From contig JAFMSR010000008.1 in NCBI GenBank assembly GCA_022818135.1, forward strand, positions 11,503,399 through 11,567,398: DNA of 64,000 nucleotides. Direction: 5' to 3'. Source of the DNA: Saxidomus purpurata (Eukaryota; Mollusca; Bivalvia; Venerida; Veneridae). The translations under genes were made by a program, and so were the position numbers. Shown piece after piece: positions 1-12,149 of the stretch. The first letter of the stretch is position 1. Each line of letters begins with the position of its first letter. The notes below the pieces were generated by a model that was given only the letters and a program-made list of their open reading frames with translations, was not told where the DNA came from and did not search any database.

Positions 1-295
1 AATCACGAAACAGTCTAAAAGTCCACTATTTATAAATTCAATAGTATAATGTCAACTAAAAATAGGAAATGTATGTTTAATCTTGTAAAATATGTTAGAG
101 ATGCTTTATATATGCGTAACACTATTCTGGATAACCAATAATTATTTAGTCTTCTGATCTTTTATGTTTGTATATATTTATGCTTTGACTTTTTTGTAAT
201 GTCTTTGCCATACGTTGATGTGGTATTTTGTAAATGGCCAAAGGCAAATGTTTTGCTGATTATGCTGAATAAACTTGAAACTTTGAAACTATAAA
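1..295 (+). mobile_element. Probable non-LTR retrotransposon 3' end
   Basis: AT-rich sequence finishing GCTGAATAAACTTGAAACTT, a tail form common at 3' ends of LINEs (AATAAA followed by a short direct repeat TTGAAACT). No reading frame survives. Assignment is tentative. Confidence 0.35.
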
Positions 296-299
296 GTAT

Positions 300-1080
300 A
301 CCGTCCTACTGGCCTTCTTCATCAGATGAAATATACAATTTGTTTTACATTTTCACACTCCACAAATTGTGTATGGTTCAGAAAATAAATAGATACGTTT
401 GTTCTTCTTTTCCATTAGTTTAGCCTAATGCTGATGTTTTATGTTAAAGTAGGTTTTCGCATTCGAGTGCTAAAATGGTTTGCAGCTTCATTTAAACACG
501 CAATTCAACATAAGGGTTTATTGACGAATTATACCAGTCTACCGAGGCAAATGTAATTAATAAAACTTTCAACAGAAACACGTTCAGTGTCATTATGCAC
601 CAAAACGAATGAATCTATTGACGTAAATAGCGTCTTCATTTGTCGGTAGGTCTGAACATTTTTTCCACAGCTAATATTGTTATCTCTATTGTACGCCGAA
701 TTGGCACTGAGATCGGCAAGTTAAAATTCTTTCTTATCTCTAGATGTCTATCAAATTTATTTTAGTGACTGTTCTCAATATTATATACCTGTAAGCCCAC
801 TCTATCATGTCGGCTTTAATCTGTCTAAAAAAGTATCTAATTTAGTACATTTAGTAAATTGTTTATTTCTTAATTGTAAAACTAGTATTTTTCTTAAATG
901 TAGGATTTAAACGATAGAGTTTATCTAGTTAGAAATGATTATATTTCTACATCAAAAATACAAAATACTCTAACCTGCTTTCGTAACATAAGTCGTTGTT
1001 TAAGCCTGAGCTGTAAAGCAAATTAATAAATAAGCATTGCTCTCTTGAAAATGTTAGTTTAACGCCCGTTATAACAGTAG
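300..1080. other. No feature seen
   Basis: AT-rich DNA with no recognisable frame or repeat. Confidence 0.45.
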
Positions 1081-1084
1081 TTTG

Positions 1085-1250
1085 GTCATTTTGACAGACG
1101 GACAGTTTACCTGACCCTGGAAGAACCAGTATTGTAGATCTTTATCCATAAAAGAGATATGGTCGGTGGTAGGGCTTGAAACCCATGACCCTCAACCAGT
1201 GAGTGGTTACAGTGACTTTAACCAGTCGACCACGGGGGCGGACCCCTTTT
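1085..1250 (-). mobile_element. tRNA-derived SINE, family A (minus strand)
   Basis: On the minus strand GTGGTCGACTGGTTAAAG (A-box-like) is followed by GGGTTTCAAGCCC (B-box-like). The rest resembles 34315-34480, which contains the same words (ATGGTCGGTAG, CCCATGAC, CAAT/C-GTGAG). Two copies with a tRNA-like head support a SINE. Confidence 0.5.
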
Positions 1251-1254
1251 AAAA

Positions 1255-3290
1255 TTGAAAAGAAAATCAGTCGGACCTTAAACGTAGAAACAAAGTAACG
1301 CTATGTAGTTCTCTGCAAATGGTGACTGACACATAGTAACCGACATACACAGTCACTTGCAAGTTGAATTTGCGGTTCTTTGCATAAACGTGGCGGCCAA
1401 AGTAAGTCTTCGTAATGACCTCAGTCAATGATTAGTAAGTTACCTGTAGCCGATGGTCAGTCGCTACATAGTGCCGCTCCTTCAGAAACGCTTTACTGTT
1501 CTGTGATTTTTAAATAAATGGAGCGAACGAATTTAAAGGGCAGTCGCACGAAAAACGATTCATAAGTATAAAAGTTAATTTGTAAAGACTAAATAAATGA
1601 ACCGTGTATTAGAGACTGTTGGTACTATAATTAAAATGATATATTTCTCCACCATAATCATATTTTATTCCAAAAAAGACTGGGTTTTATTGAGCTGATT
1701 GAATGGCATCGCGGAGGTTGTCACAGCGGACAAGCAGTGGAATCAATGCTGTGTCCTTTTAATGAACTAGTTAATACAAAAGCTTATGACAACAACATAA
1801 ATATAAGGAGTAACTGAATTTGATGTTGATTGTATGTGAGTCATCGACCAGGTAATTAAAGCAGTAACAGCCAAATATAAATAATAACGTCAATTGATAT
1901 ATTCAGAAATAACTATAACAAACCTTAGATTCGTGAAACATCATTAAGCCCAGGGTCACCAGCTGGTCACACGGAAATGGCGACCTTTTTGGCTCACCTT
2001 CGCGTTCAGGAAGGCTTTAACAATTGCCAGTAATGAATAACGTATTAAAGATGGATAGGTGTGCCCTTCTTAAATCTTTGTCAAATTGCGTCCAAAACGA
2101 AAGGACATTGCAACTGAAACCTATTCATTTACTGTAACACTAATTGTAGACTTGGTTCTAAATAAAGTCGTAGAAAACTTGCCACACTTGTGTTCCAACC
2201 AGTACTGGCTTATATGATTGCTAGCTTTAAAATGAAATCATACCGGCAATATTGTTCGGATTTTTTTTAAAAGGCCAACTTAGTTCATATGGTAACATTA
2301 CTTTTGTCGAAGTTATGCGATGAAACATTTTGCTTAGCATAAATATAGTTACTTACGTACCTTGTTTTTTAGTCGTAAGTATAAAATTATATTTGAGCTG
2401 TCAAAGCTCTTTCGACTTTTTCAATCGCATGGTTACTGCCTTTTGATAAATAATTTTCATTTGATTCGTTTGAGGGATTTAGAGGGAAAATGGTGAGGAA
2501 ATATGTTTCCAAAGACAGGCTGAAGTTAAAAGTTTTCTAGCCATGAGATGAACTTATACCACATATTTCAACCACTCAGTTCGCACGATGTATGATTTTC
2601 AACAAACTAATCTTGTTCAAAGTCATTAATATAGTGTCATTCTGCTGAGAACAAAAATGTTCTCAAAAATTTACAAAAGTTAAATGAAAATGACATTTGT
2701 GTTTAGATAAAACTACTTCATCAATCACAATCACAAGATGAATACTTTTTATTACATTTTCATAATGGCATTATTTGTGGACAATTTTTTTTAGTAAAGG
2801 TCGGCATCATTGATACAATGCCAGTATAACAAAACATGTTATTGGGCCACTCACGGAATCGAGAACACGTTTTTGATAAACTTACAATTTTAACAACATT
2901 AAAGAGATCACGTATGGTTTTCTTGGCAACATGAAAGCAATACTTCAAAATACGCAAGAGCGATATTATTTGTCTAGTGCGTAGATTCTTGACATACACA
3001 TGGGAAATGAAACAAATCGTCAATTTTTGTAACACAATGCATCCTTGGATAAGAGAAATTTGCAAAAGTAGAATTAAGCTTTCCTTTAACGTCAAAAGTG
3101 CTTCAGACGTGTCTTCAAATAATGACAGACTAAGCTCTGGCACAACATTTATGAATGCTTTTTTTGCTTTGAAACATCTCACTATTATGCTAGACCGAAT
3201 AGTGGGTTCTCACATATATTTTTTAGACTTATATTCGATTATTTAATGCTCTTTTACCTTGCACAGAACAGTAGTTTTCCTTTTCAGTGC
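1255..3290. other. No feature seen
   Basis: AT-rich. Two overlapping antisense frames at 2760-3246 have no motif and no codon pattern that stands out. Confidence 0.45.
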
Positions 3291-3299
3291 GTGACTATC

Positions 3300-3420
3300 A
3301 TTTAAGAAATAATAAATATGTCCTTGATTAAAATTACTTAAAGTAGTCTGAATGCGGTGTAATTAAATCACGGCTGAGTAATTTTATTACTCGTATCCGA
3401 ACGACACACCCTAAAGCTTG
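3300..3420. repeat. Decayed foldback element
   Basis: AAGAAATAATAAATATGTCC then TAATTAAATCACGGCTGAG and TTATTACTCG resembles the left half and centre of the element at 12962. Confidence 0.4.
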
Positions 3421-3582
3421 GGTCAAATTAAATAACTTCCAAAGCATGAATGATATGATATTTGCAATAGTTTAACCTATAAGTTAAATCGATACATTCC
3501 AGTTATTATCAATAAAATAATCGTTTGAAAATATGTTGCAAGACTAATCTATGTAAAGTTGTTATTGTACAATGGATGGATA

Positions 3583-3665
3583 GCGATGTATTCATTTATC
3601 ATTTTACGTTCAATGAACACATTATACATGCTTGGAGAATATAATCTAGGCTAGCCTTTAATCCT
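3583..3665. repeat. Dispersed repeat also seen at 19800
   Basis: TTTATCATTTTACGTTCA and AATGAACACATTATACATG recur with few changes at 19800-19890. Too short to classify. Confidence 0.4.
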
Positions 3666-4419
3666 GTCCGTTTGTTTGTAACCACACAAATATCAAACAT
3701 TATATTGATCGTTTTTATCCACAATAAATAATGGAAACTGGAGTGTCGAATCGATTCTGTCAGATAAGGAAGTTTTTTTCTCGCGGTGCCTAAATTATTG
3801 GGGGAAAATAAACAATTTTGGTATTCTTATATTGGGACCTTTGACACTGCAAGATATTAAATGTATCCGCTCAATATCTTGTGTCCGTTTGGCGTTCACA
3901 ATGGCACCATTGGCGATATTGATTGTACAAAGCCATTGGCTGACTCGTGAACATGTATTTCGAAGAGTCTGCCAAAATTTCCTCAAATAAAGAACGTGAT
4001 TCAATGCCTCTGGCGTACATTATCTAGAAAGCATATGATTTGTAATATTTGAAAATGGCATCAGTGCAAGAATTTCGAACACACCGTAATTATACTTGAA
4101 TAGAATGTCGCATGAATTTTTTGTGTGTTTAATTATAAAAACATGACGAGACTTACTGTTTACTTGGATAGTTCTTCAAGAGCTGTTAGTGTGATCGTTG
4201 ATTACCTTTTTTCAAGGTTCTTCTTGCGAGGAATTAAGCATTCTATTATAGTGGCTGATTTCTGCCATGTCGTATTTACGCAAAATTTCAGTTAGAGGGA
4301 AAATTATTTTCCTAATTATTTTGTTAGAGAAAATAACATATAGACTTGAAAATTCCAACTTATACTATGAAACTAATTGCGGTCACAATAAATACTTTCA
4401 ATATTCCTCAGGGAATAAT

Positions 4420-4564
4420 AATTATAACTGTTTTTCTATTTACAACAACTCTTTAATTAAGATTTTCGGCAATATTGCCTTTTTCAGACAAATTTCTTGA
4501 AAAAGGCAATATTGCCGAAAATCTAAATTAAAGAGTTGTTGTAAATAGAAAAAAAGTTATAATT
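4420..4564. repeat. Long near-perfect inverted repeat (hairpin)
   Basis: Left arm 4420-4486 pairs with right arm 4498-4564, about 67 bases each with very few mismatches, separated by an 11-base loop. Could fold into a long hairpin or cruciform; probably a foldback transposon remnant. Confidence 0.85.
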
Positions 4565-4955
4565 GCGGTCAGTCAAAGACAATGCGGTAGAAACTGAGTT
4601 CAAATTTTTCCGCACAATTTTTAGAATTTAAGTACGGGCACACTAAGTTTGAAAAATGGACAATTTTTCATCTTTTGAAAAAGTGTTTTGTGAACACGCG
4701 TTTTTTCAGTATCGACTCAATCCCGTCTCTTTCTTATTCTTTAAACTTGTTGAAATGTACGGTCGCCGTTGCTTGACATTTATGTAGATTTAATGCGATA
4801 ATATCACTTTTTGTTAGAAATGCGAGATAAAAGTAGACATGATAATTGCCATATCTTGCTTGTGTACGATAATTTATGACTGAACATGAGTTAATATCTA
4901 GCTCGAACATCATTTCTCCTGATATTTATCAGTTTTTACTAAACACTTTATGCAT

Positions 4956-5085
4956 GACGCCTGGCATTAAAAAGGATAGGATTCGGGAGGTAAATGTGCT
5001 CAGAAAGAAGGTGTCTCATAAGTCAGATATGGCTGGCCCTTTAAGTAGGGATGACACTATAATAAACAACCACTTTACCTTTACC
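4956..5085 (+). mobile_element. tRNA-derived SINE, family B, 5'-truncated
   Basis: Body sequence from GCCTGGCATTAAAAAGGATA to ACCACTTTACC matches 30200-30335 at most positions, including AAGTCAGATATGGCT and GACACTATAAT. The tRNA-like head is missing. Confidence 0.6.
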
Positions 5086-5295
5086 TTTATATTATTGATA
5101 ATTATTATATTTTTGTTAGATCTTTCCATTTACCTATGTATTTAAACCTTTCAAATCATATTCCACTTGAAGCTAAGATCATTTGACATTCCGTTTAATA
5201 ATATTTGTTAAATATTACGATTGATACGGTTGAGACTTTTTAGAGCATATCTTATTTCAGTCACTATTATTCTTATTATTCTTATTTACTTTCAG

Positions 5296-5389
5296 GCCGA
5301 CTTAGAAATGCAAAAACTTATGTCGAAAGTTGATAATTACACAACGTTTTGTGATATGATCGGTATGGATCTGAAGGACTGTGAAAAGT
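5296..5389 (+). CDS. Gene 1 exon: N-terminal segment
   Basis: 31 codons plus one base, after a strong pyrimidine tract ending TTTCAG and before GTAATC. It carries an NYT sequon and two cysteines nine residues apart (C-x9-C), both matched in gene 2. Length (94 nt) equals the gene 2 exon at 26068. Confidence 0.75.
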
Positions 5390-8300
5390 GTAATCTAATT
5401 TTATTTAACATTATATAGTTTGGTCACTCAAGTAGCATATCGAGGGTTGGCCTCGAAACTGTTGTAAGCATTGCACACAAATAAATGTAGTTTTGCGATC
5501 CACTCTCGATATGTGCTGACAGAAATTTTTACAACTAATATTAGGATAAGTTGTCACATACAAGACTATCAAGACAATATTTTAATGAAAGAACATTTGA
5601 TTTTAGAATGGTTATGACGTTGCACAGTGTGTTCTCTTACTGCTCGGAAGGATTTTAAAATGTTATCATATCCATTAACCAATGAAACCTCCGTAACATT
5701 CAAAGTTCCCTTAGCACTTTAGATACTTATATAGTGAATGATAAAATTAAGATAGAAAATGATAGAACTTTATTCTATAAACTCTAAAACAATGTTGATG
5801 TTTACATACTTTCATATTTTTGTCGCTTCTGCACGAAGCAGCGTTGCCAGGCAACGTTTTTTTGTTGCAATACCATTGAAAACAATAATGCTCTATATTA
5901 TCTTTCGTGACTTTTTATTATCTTTTAGAGAAAATTATCTTCCTATTGCAGATGTGATTAATGCTGAGCCGGTAGATGGTGTTGATGAGGAAGGGCACAA
6001 AATGGTAGTAGGAGGTAACTACTTGTGTCGTCTAATATTTTCATAATTATGTATCTCATGATGATCTTATTTACTTCATTCGTTCAAGTGAGTGGTTCAT
6101 GCAATATTGCATTGCAATATAATAAAGGCGGGATTCAGGAAATTTTAAGATAGCGTTCAAACTTTTGGAAATAAAACAGGAAGCGAAGTAGGGAATGAGA
6201 TAGAGCGTCTGCTACTTTAAAAATTGTTATAAAGTTTAAATTCGGAAAATTGATAATGTATTAAACACTTCTAATATAAAGAATACAAAGGTTTATTTGA
6301 TATATGTTAGAAGTATAATAATTCAAATACTTCTTACTCTAGGGAGAAGTGAAATAGCTATGTTTGACGCATGCAACCCAAGACAAAAAACAATAGCTTT
6401 ACCTCGTCATCCGGATCCTGACATCACCATCTGGCCTACCTGTACACGAGCAACGAGATGTGGAGGTTGTTGCACGAGTGACGTGTTCTCTTGTGAACCT
6501 ACTGAAGTCACAGAAAAATTCGTCAAAGTACGTTTTCATAGTTCTGCCTAGACTTGAATTGTGCCAAAAATAGTGTTTTGTATATTAATTTACATGTTAA
6601 GTTCTTAAAATGCAGATTTGTATTATCATTTTTTAAGTGGTTAAAAAGAAATCACTTCAATTTATAAGTTTTACTACCATAATTCTTTTCTAGTACATGT
6701 CTGTGCTTACCTTATTTACCTCAGTACACATACTATTTCAGGTATTCGACACCCGACTGCCCTATGCCGGGGCTCACCGGTTCCAGTTTTTGGGCGTAAG
6801 ATCTGTGAAGATTATAGAACATACTCAGTGCGATGCCCAGTGTAAGACAAAGAAACACGAATGCCACAAATATCAAACGTAATTTTAAACGACATTTTCG
6901 TATTAGTACAGAAATAAGACATCCAAATATAGGAGAACTAAAACATTTTGAACTAAACTGCGTTTCAATAAAGTTCTGTATTTATCACACGAACTATTAC
7001 TACATTTACTGAGAATGACTACATTTACTGAGAATGACGTTACACCTGGTTGACGCTATCTTCTTGCATACCAGATGGGGATATCTGCAGTTTTTACCAG
7101 TGCTGGAAAATCTCATCTTACTGTCCCCCCCCCTTCGCCCCCCTCCCCCCCCCCCCGTGTAAGACGACTTACGTGAATTACTTATGACGTAACGTTATAA
7201 ACAATGTGACGTCAGTTTCCAAAACATAGCAGCTAAAGAACGTCTGTTTTTATATCAAAAAGCATCATTTCGATAAGTTTGTTTTAAATATCTATTTCAA
7301 AGTGCAAGACGGTATGCAAGAAAAAGTTTCTTCCATGAGATACTTGGTTCAGATCGAAATATCCGTCACTTCTGAACCTCGTGCACATATAAGAAACTAA
7401 TAATCTGCTACAAAAGCTCTTGAACAATGTCAACACGCTAAACCTAACTGAATTTGACCATGTTCGTTTGTAGTAGCTTAAAGATAAACATGTACGGTTT
7501 GAATAAAACGAAAAATTGCTAAAACAGGAATACTCGTAGAACCTACATTGAACATTTAAATTAAACTTAATCTAGATCTACCCCTTAAAATGACCATACA
7601 ACATTGTGTTCAACAAAGATGCTTAAAACATAATGAATCTTTTGGAAACATGTACCAGACAGGAAATCGCATACATGTATACCAAGGAATTTATTTTATG
7701 AGCAGTGAAATGAAAATAAACCTCATACCATCTTTTGACTAGGAAATTCAAAACAGATCTTCTTTTTATCCAATTGATTTAAAACTGTAACGCAGATGCA
7801 TACTTTAGTAGTAACTTTGGAAATAGTATGACGTCCGCTTTGAAGGGTAATATAAGCATCGAAATAGGAATCATGTTTGATTATAATAACGAACTAACAC
7901 GTGACTTGCAGGTACGAGGCTCGGCGTTGCCGGTGTGTGTGTAGACCAGAGAGACTTAGATTTAAGAAATCTTGTCGTTTTAACCAGATCTGGGATGACA
8001 ACGAATGCGATTGTATCTGTCCAAACAGAAATACTATGAAATGCCCAGATCCCTCCTATTTCAGCACGGCCACTTGCAAGTAAGTGCATGTCACGTTTGC
8101 CAAATGGAATTATTCACAATTTAAATTTTTCTGTTAAACTGCTACTTAAAATGAAAATAATTATTTCTCCTCAGAAATAAATTATACGTGACAAATAGAA
8201 ATCCAGACGTAACATACGTTTTCTGTTGGACTTATATGCCCTTATGTACAAAAATGTACATGACACATAGAACTTGTTGTATGATAACACAATAGAATGT

Positions 8301-9730
8301 ACCAGTTATTGCAAGTAAGCACAACAACACTAGTAGTACCGTACCATCTATTTTATGTATTACACATTTGTTATGTAATTATCTAGTACCAGTACTTGCA
8401 ATAATTAAATGATAAAATGTACGAGAAAGAATGCATCTCATCGAAAAAGTGCTTTTTAATACCACTGAGTGGTGAACATTTGTTCTATGATGAGTTAAAC
8501 CACTAAATTCATATATCTGCAATACATGCCATTCTATTTATAATCAAATGATATAAAGATACTTTTATATATTAGGTGCACGCTAAAAACAAGTGTAACC
8601 GGTGAAATCGACCTGGATAAACTGTTTGAGCAACTCGACAAAGGTTTAATTGGTGCCGATATCCTTCTGGAAAAAAATGAAAATGACATAGAAGCTGAAA
8701 CTGACATAGATATGCTTGCTGGTAATAAAGATGTCGGTGGAGAAAAAGTATCTGACGATGACACAAAAAGCAGAGATGAAGACAAACAGGATGAAATCGA
8801 GAGTGAAGAGAAAACTGAAACGGATCAAGTTGATTTAAAAAGTGACGATGATAAAGCAAAAGAAACAGAAGAGGAAGAGAAAGAGAAATTAGAAAAGCCG
8901 AAAACAACATCATCAACAACATCCACAACAACCTCCTCCACAACGTCCTCCACAACGCCCTCCACAACGTCAACGACGACGTCTACGACTACGCCACCAA
9001 CGACGCCGACGCCGACGACAAAAAAACCAAAACCTACGTAAGGGTTTCATATTAATATCAAATAAAATCTTTAAAAAAATTGCAGCAAATGTTTATATTA
9101 GTAAGAAACATTTTGTTAAATTTCAGAAATTCTGTGATGTTCATTTTTGATTAGATTTGCAAACGTCTAGGGTGATTAAGAAATGTTTTAACGAAAAGCT
9201 CTATTAAAAAAAAGTCTTACTTTAGGCGAAACGTATTAATGTATTTTTCTTGCGTCCTTGCCAAAACATTAAGGTCGGTCAGTTGGTAGAGGCTTTTTTA
9301 TTTGTTTATTTTTGTTTGCCTTTTTTACTAGAAAACCTTTTCGATCAATTTCTTATAAAACAGCTTGAATAAAAATTGTTCAGGAGACCGGAAACAGACA
9401 CTATTAAATATTATATATGTGTTTACAGCAGATATTGATTTCATAAGGCATAATTCATCAGGCCACAGCTATGTCACCATTCCGAATCAGAGTATGTGTT
9501 AGAAATCCAAACCGTTGTTTATTCGACGAATAACAACGCTTGAATGGATATTATTTCTAAACAAAAAAGACGGAATGTTGTAAGATTTGATAATCACATT
9601 GTTATTTGTGAAATAATGTTACTTTTTCAGAGCGGATCCATGCGGACACGTGAAATGCTGGGGTTCTTGGAAAGCAAAGCAGTTACGGAACGGGCGATGT
9701 CAGTGTTATCCACCCATACCTCGTGGCTAA
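5296..9730 (+). CDS. VEGF/PDGF-like secreted growth factor, paralogue 1 (7 exons, first exon not found)
   Basis: Predicted secreted ligand for a PVR/VEGFR-type receptor tyrosine kinase (role inferred from family). Exons: 5296-5389, 5952-6014, 6343-6527, 6742-6878, 7912-8079, 8576-9037, 9631-9730; every boundary is AG/GT and phases agree (total 1,209 nt, ending TAA). Order of modules: N-terminal segment with a CX9C pair and an NYT glycosylation site; cystine-knot domain with the PDGF signature PTCTRATRCGGCC; two full CX10CXCXC repeats and a third CX10CXC; an acidic then Thr-rich linker; a final module PCGHVKC...RCQC. The VEGF-C/D C-terminus has the same repeat type. A signal-peptide exon must lie upstream because the first exon found opens in phase 0 without a Met; none could be recognised in 1-5,290. 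No frameshift or stop was seen in the exons, so it looks intact. Gene 2 is its close tandem relative. Confidence 0.85.
5843..5855. promoter_or_regulatory. X-box-like palindrome in gene 1 intron
   Basis: GTTGCC-A-GGCAAC, a perfect inverted repeat with one central base, in the intron before the 5952 exon. Same motif type as at 24072. Could be an enhancer element or chance. Confidence 0.35.
5952..6014 (+). CDS. Gene 1 exon: short variable acidic segment
   Basis: 63 nt, enters and leaves in phase 1. Acidic, no cysteine. It aligns loosely with the 78-nt exon at 27782 in gene 2 (both end in a G-K/H-x-hydrophobic-V stretch). The least conserved exon of the pair, so the call leans on splice sites and phase. 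Confidence 0.6.
6343..6527 (+). CDS. Gene 1 exon: PDGF/VEGF cystine-knot domain, first half
   Basis: 185 nt. Contains DACNPR (first knot cysteine), then PTCTRATRCGGCC and FSCEP. This fits the PROSITE-style PDGF/VEGF signature P-x-C-x4-R-C-x-G-C-C. All six cysteines expected in this half are present. Ends in phase 0 at GTACGT. Confidence 0.9.
6742..6878 (+). CDS. Gene 1 exon: PDGF/VEGF cystine-knot domain, second half
   Basis: 137 nt, starts phase 0, ends phase 2. Encodes VFDTRLPYAGAHRF and IIEHTQCDAQC. The last knot cysteines are spaced C-x3-C rather than the usual C-x-C. The final cysteine begins the first CX10CXCXC repeat, which spans the next intron. Confidence 0.88.
7118..7160. repeat. 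C-rich tract
   Basis: Runs of C broken by TTCG and T in the intron of gene 1. The minus strand could form G-quadruplexes. Confidence 0.7.
7180..7405. mobile_element. Interspersed repeat D, copy lacking its central hairpin
   Basis: From GACGTAACGTTATAAACAAT to AGAAACTAATAATC it matches 22612-22943 closely, including GTGCAAGACGGTATGCAAGA. The central palindrome of the other copy is absent here. Lies inside a gene 1 intron. Confidence 0.7.
7912..8079 (+). CDS. Gene 1 exon: CX10CXCXC repeats
   Basis: 168 nt. Completes repeat 1 (RRCRCVC), holds all of repeat 2 (SCRFNQIWDDNECDCIC) and most of repeat 3 (KCPDPSYFSTATC). Spacing of ten residues is exact in each. This is the Balbiani ring 3-type motif found C-terminal to the VEGF domain in VEGF-C and VEGF-D. 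Confidence 0.88.
8576..9037 (+). CDS. Gene 1 exon: acidic, then Thr-rich mucin-like linker
   Basis: 462 nt. Opens with KCTLKTSVTGEIDLDKLFEQ, closing repeat 3 and conserved in gene 2. Then about 85 residues dominated by D, E and K, then a run of Thr, Ser and Pro (about 45 residues) likely to be O-glycosylated. Ends in phase 2 at GTAAGG. Confidence 0.85.
9631..9730 (+). CDS. Gene 1 last exon: four-cysteine C-terminal module
   Basis: 100 nt after CTTTTTCAG. Encodes ADPCGHVKCWGSW followed by RNGRCQCYPP and stops at TAA 9728-9730. The C-x4-C...C-x-C pattern and GSW are shared with gene 2, so this is a real module and not a chance reading frame. Confidence 0.85.
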
Positions 9731-9737
9731 TAATGAT

Positions 9738-12140
9738 GTGAACTACACACATCGTCACCTTTCTTTTCGTTGTAAAGTAACGTTGTTAATGTTTGTTTCC
9801 ACGAATGACATCAGTGCAACTACTTTACAGTTACTTAGATCAATGTGGTATTTGAAGTTCCATAGAGAAAACAGAAAATATTGTGTACATTTTACATGCT
9901 AAACTGACAAGTCAACGGCATGAGCTATGTCAGTCACATTTATGTTAGGACGTAGCATCACTAAAAGTGTTGATATAGATCTAGTTAAAAGTTCATTCCA
10001 CATCTGCATGTTTATATCATTGCAGAGGTCAATTATTCATGGAAACTATATTTATCAATCATTGCAATGGTCATAATACAGTATGCTCTTTTCACATATT
10101 GTTATTATAAATTATCATTTTGGTATTGTGTCATTTTTATCTTGGTTATATATCTGAATAATTTAATTTAATGCCTTTCACATTGAAAAATGGCTGGCTT
10201 AATTTTCAAACGGAAAAACCAATTAATGTCTGATACTTTGGGTCTATAAATAACTGTGTTTGTTAGGTGTACATCTATTGCAGATATTTGTTAAAAACTG
10301 TAAAAACCCAAAATAATAACTATCTTAATCGATAGTTTCGTTTGCAATGGTAAATAATGGACATAAGTCAGAATCAGTCTACCTGGTCAACCTTATTGCT
10401 GCAAAGTCCCGCAGGCACCCGAAAGCGTAAATAAAACAGGCTGCGGTATTTCACAGGACGGAAGTCCACGCATGGTCATCCACTTTGAGTTAGAAGTTTT
10501 ACGATCAGACAAAACAAGCCTACAACAGTATTAATGACATTAATTTTCCGAAACAGAATGATCACACAATTGCATTCATGTACTTTGTATATGACCATTC
10601 TTTTTATTTGCACTGGTTATATCATATTTAAATTCATCAAAAGCAACATTAAAAACAGAATGAAAAGTAACGACTGTGTCTTGTTTCTGCTGATACTGTT
10701 TGGTCACCGATCTGTGGACTTGTAAACTGTCATATTGTTACCGTATGTATAAAGTGTACATATACTGTAAATCGAAATTCACTGAATATGGTTTTACTTT
10801 CGCTCTTTTTTTGCGAATCAATATCATTGCGACTTTAAAAGTTTGCAAACATTTACTCTTAAGACGTGCGACGTATCTCATTAAAGTCTTTAGTCATCAG
10901 TTTTCTATGATATGTTTCATTTCAAACGTTGCAAATCCAGAACGATTTCTCTGTTTCTACACAATAATACGAACTTGCACAATTAGGACAATTTATGTTC
11001 GTATCACGTGCATCGGTTCAAACTATAGTGCAAAAATACACAAAATTTAAAAACAAATATTTATTTGACGGTGCCTTTGTCAGCATTCCATTAGAATAAA
11101 TACTTTTTGTTATCATGACAGCTTAAGGAGTCTGAATTAAATTGTTTTAAAATGCTTCAGTGCTCTTGAATATCTACATAATTTATCAAGTATTCCATTG
11201 ATTATAATCTCTTGGCCATTAAGTTACAGTATTATTGGTAGTCTGCGATTTTTTAACACAAGGAAGCTCTTCACATACTTAAACGAGATAATTGCCCGCT
11301 GTCTGAATTATGAAATACAATGACGACTGCCCGGGTTAAAAACAGGTTGATCGACCGGACATCGCATTTTGTAATATGATGTCGCTGTACGATACGGTTT
11401 GGAATCATCTCTGCCTTAAAGATAATTCACATAACGCTTATATTACATGACGTTTTAGCATATTTATGGTCACAGACATCAGAATAATGAAATACACAAC
11501 TTTTCAGAGAAGAACATGTACCATTTATAACAGCGTTGTTTGTGTAGTCGTGTTTGTCACATCGATCCCTCATGGAAGAAATCGGCGAACGTGTTGAATA
11601 GACCAGGAAAAAAATGTTTCGTGAGGGGAGACAGGGACACACTGAAAATGTAAAAAACACTGGTTGAAGAAATTAAAAAAAAATATTGAAGAGGTCAGAG
11701 GAAAATGAATGTATTTCCATAATAACGTGTCGTAAATTTACCAGACACCAAACCATCGAGTTTATAATGACTGGGGAAAACATATTTGAATTTCTGTACA
11801 GAACAGTAGATATTGTGTGTTTTCTACAAAAATGTTTATACTATGTCAACTTCAAATTTAAATTAAGATCGCAAGATGGGACCATAGATCTAGTTAAAAA
11901 TTCATTCCACAACTGAATGTTTATATTATGGCAGAACTTAAATTAATAATTAAATATATTATAGTCCAGAAAAGTATGAAGTAAGTTTAATCTAAATTAT
12001 ACAAAAAAGTGGTAGAAAATATATTTCTGTTTCGCGTTAAGGATCGGCTTGAATAGTGTACACATGTAACGTCTAAATTAAACTCTAAAATTGCACTGCT
12101 AAAAAGAATTAGTTATTACTTGTCGCACGATATGAAACGT
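9738..12140. other. No gene seen; short dispersed repeats
   Basis: AT-rich DNA downstream of gene 1. Only short open frames with no recognisable motif. Contains two of three copies of a repeat beginning ATAGATCTAGTTA (9978 and 11884; third at 13595). Confidence 0.5.
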
Positions 12141-12149
12141 ATGTTATAC

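Noticed and set aside
2760..3246. Two overlapping antisense open frames of 140 and 89 codons
   Set aside because: No motif, no signal peptide, and no consistent splice context; opposite-strand overlap in AT-rich DNA is expected by chance.
4267..4500. 77-codon frame with a signal-like start as the missing gene 1 first exon
   Set aside because: Half of it is the left arm of the long hairpin, and there is no phase-0 donor.
5221..5295. Hydrophobic stretch directly before the first gene 1 exon, read as a signal peptide
   Set aside because: No ATG in frame (upstream in-frame TAA), and the stretch is the pyrimidine tract and acceptor of the intron.
8534..8973. Minus-strand open frames opposite the gene 1 linker exon
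   Set aside because: They mirror a Thr/Asp/Glu-rich coding exon and have no independent support.
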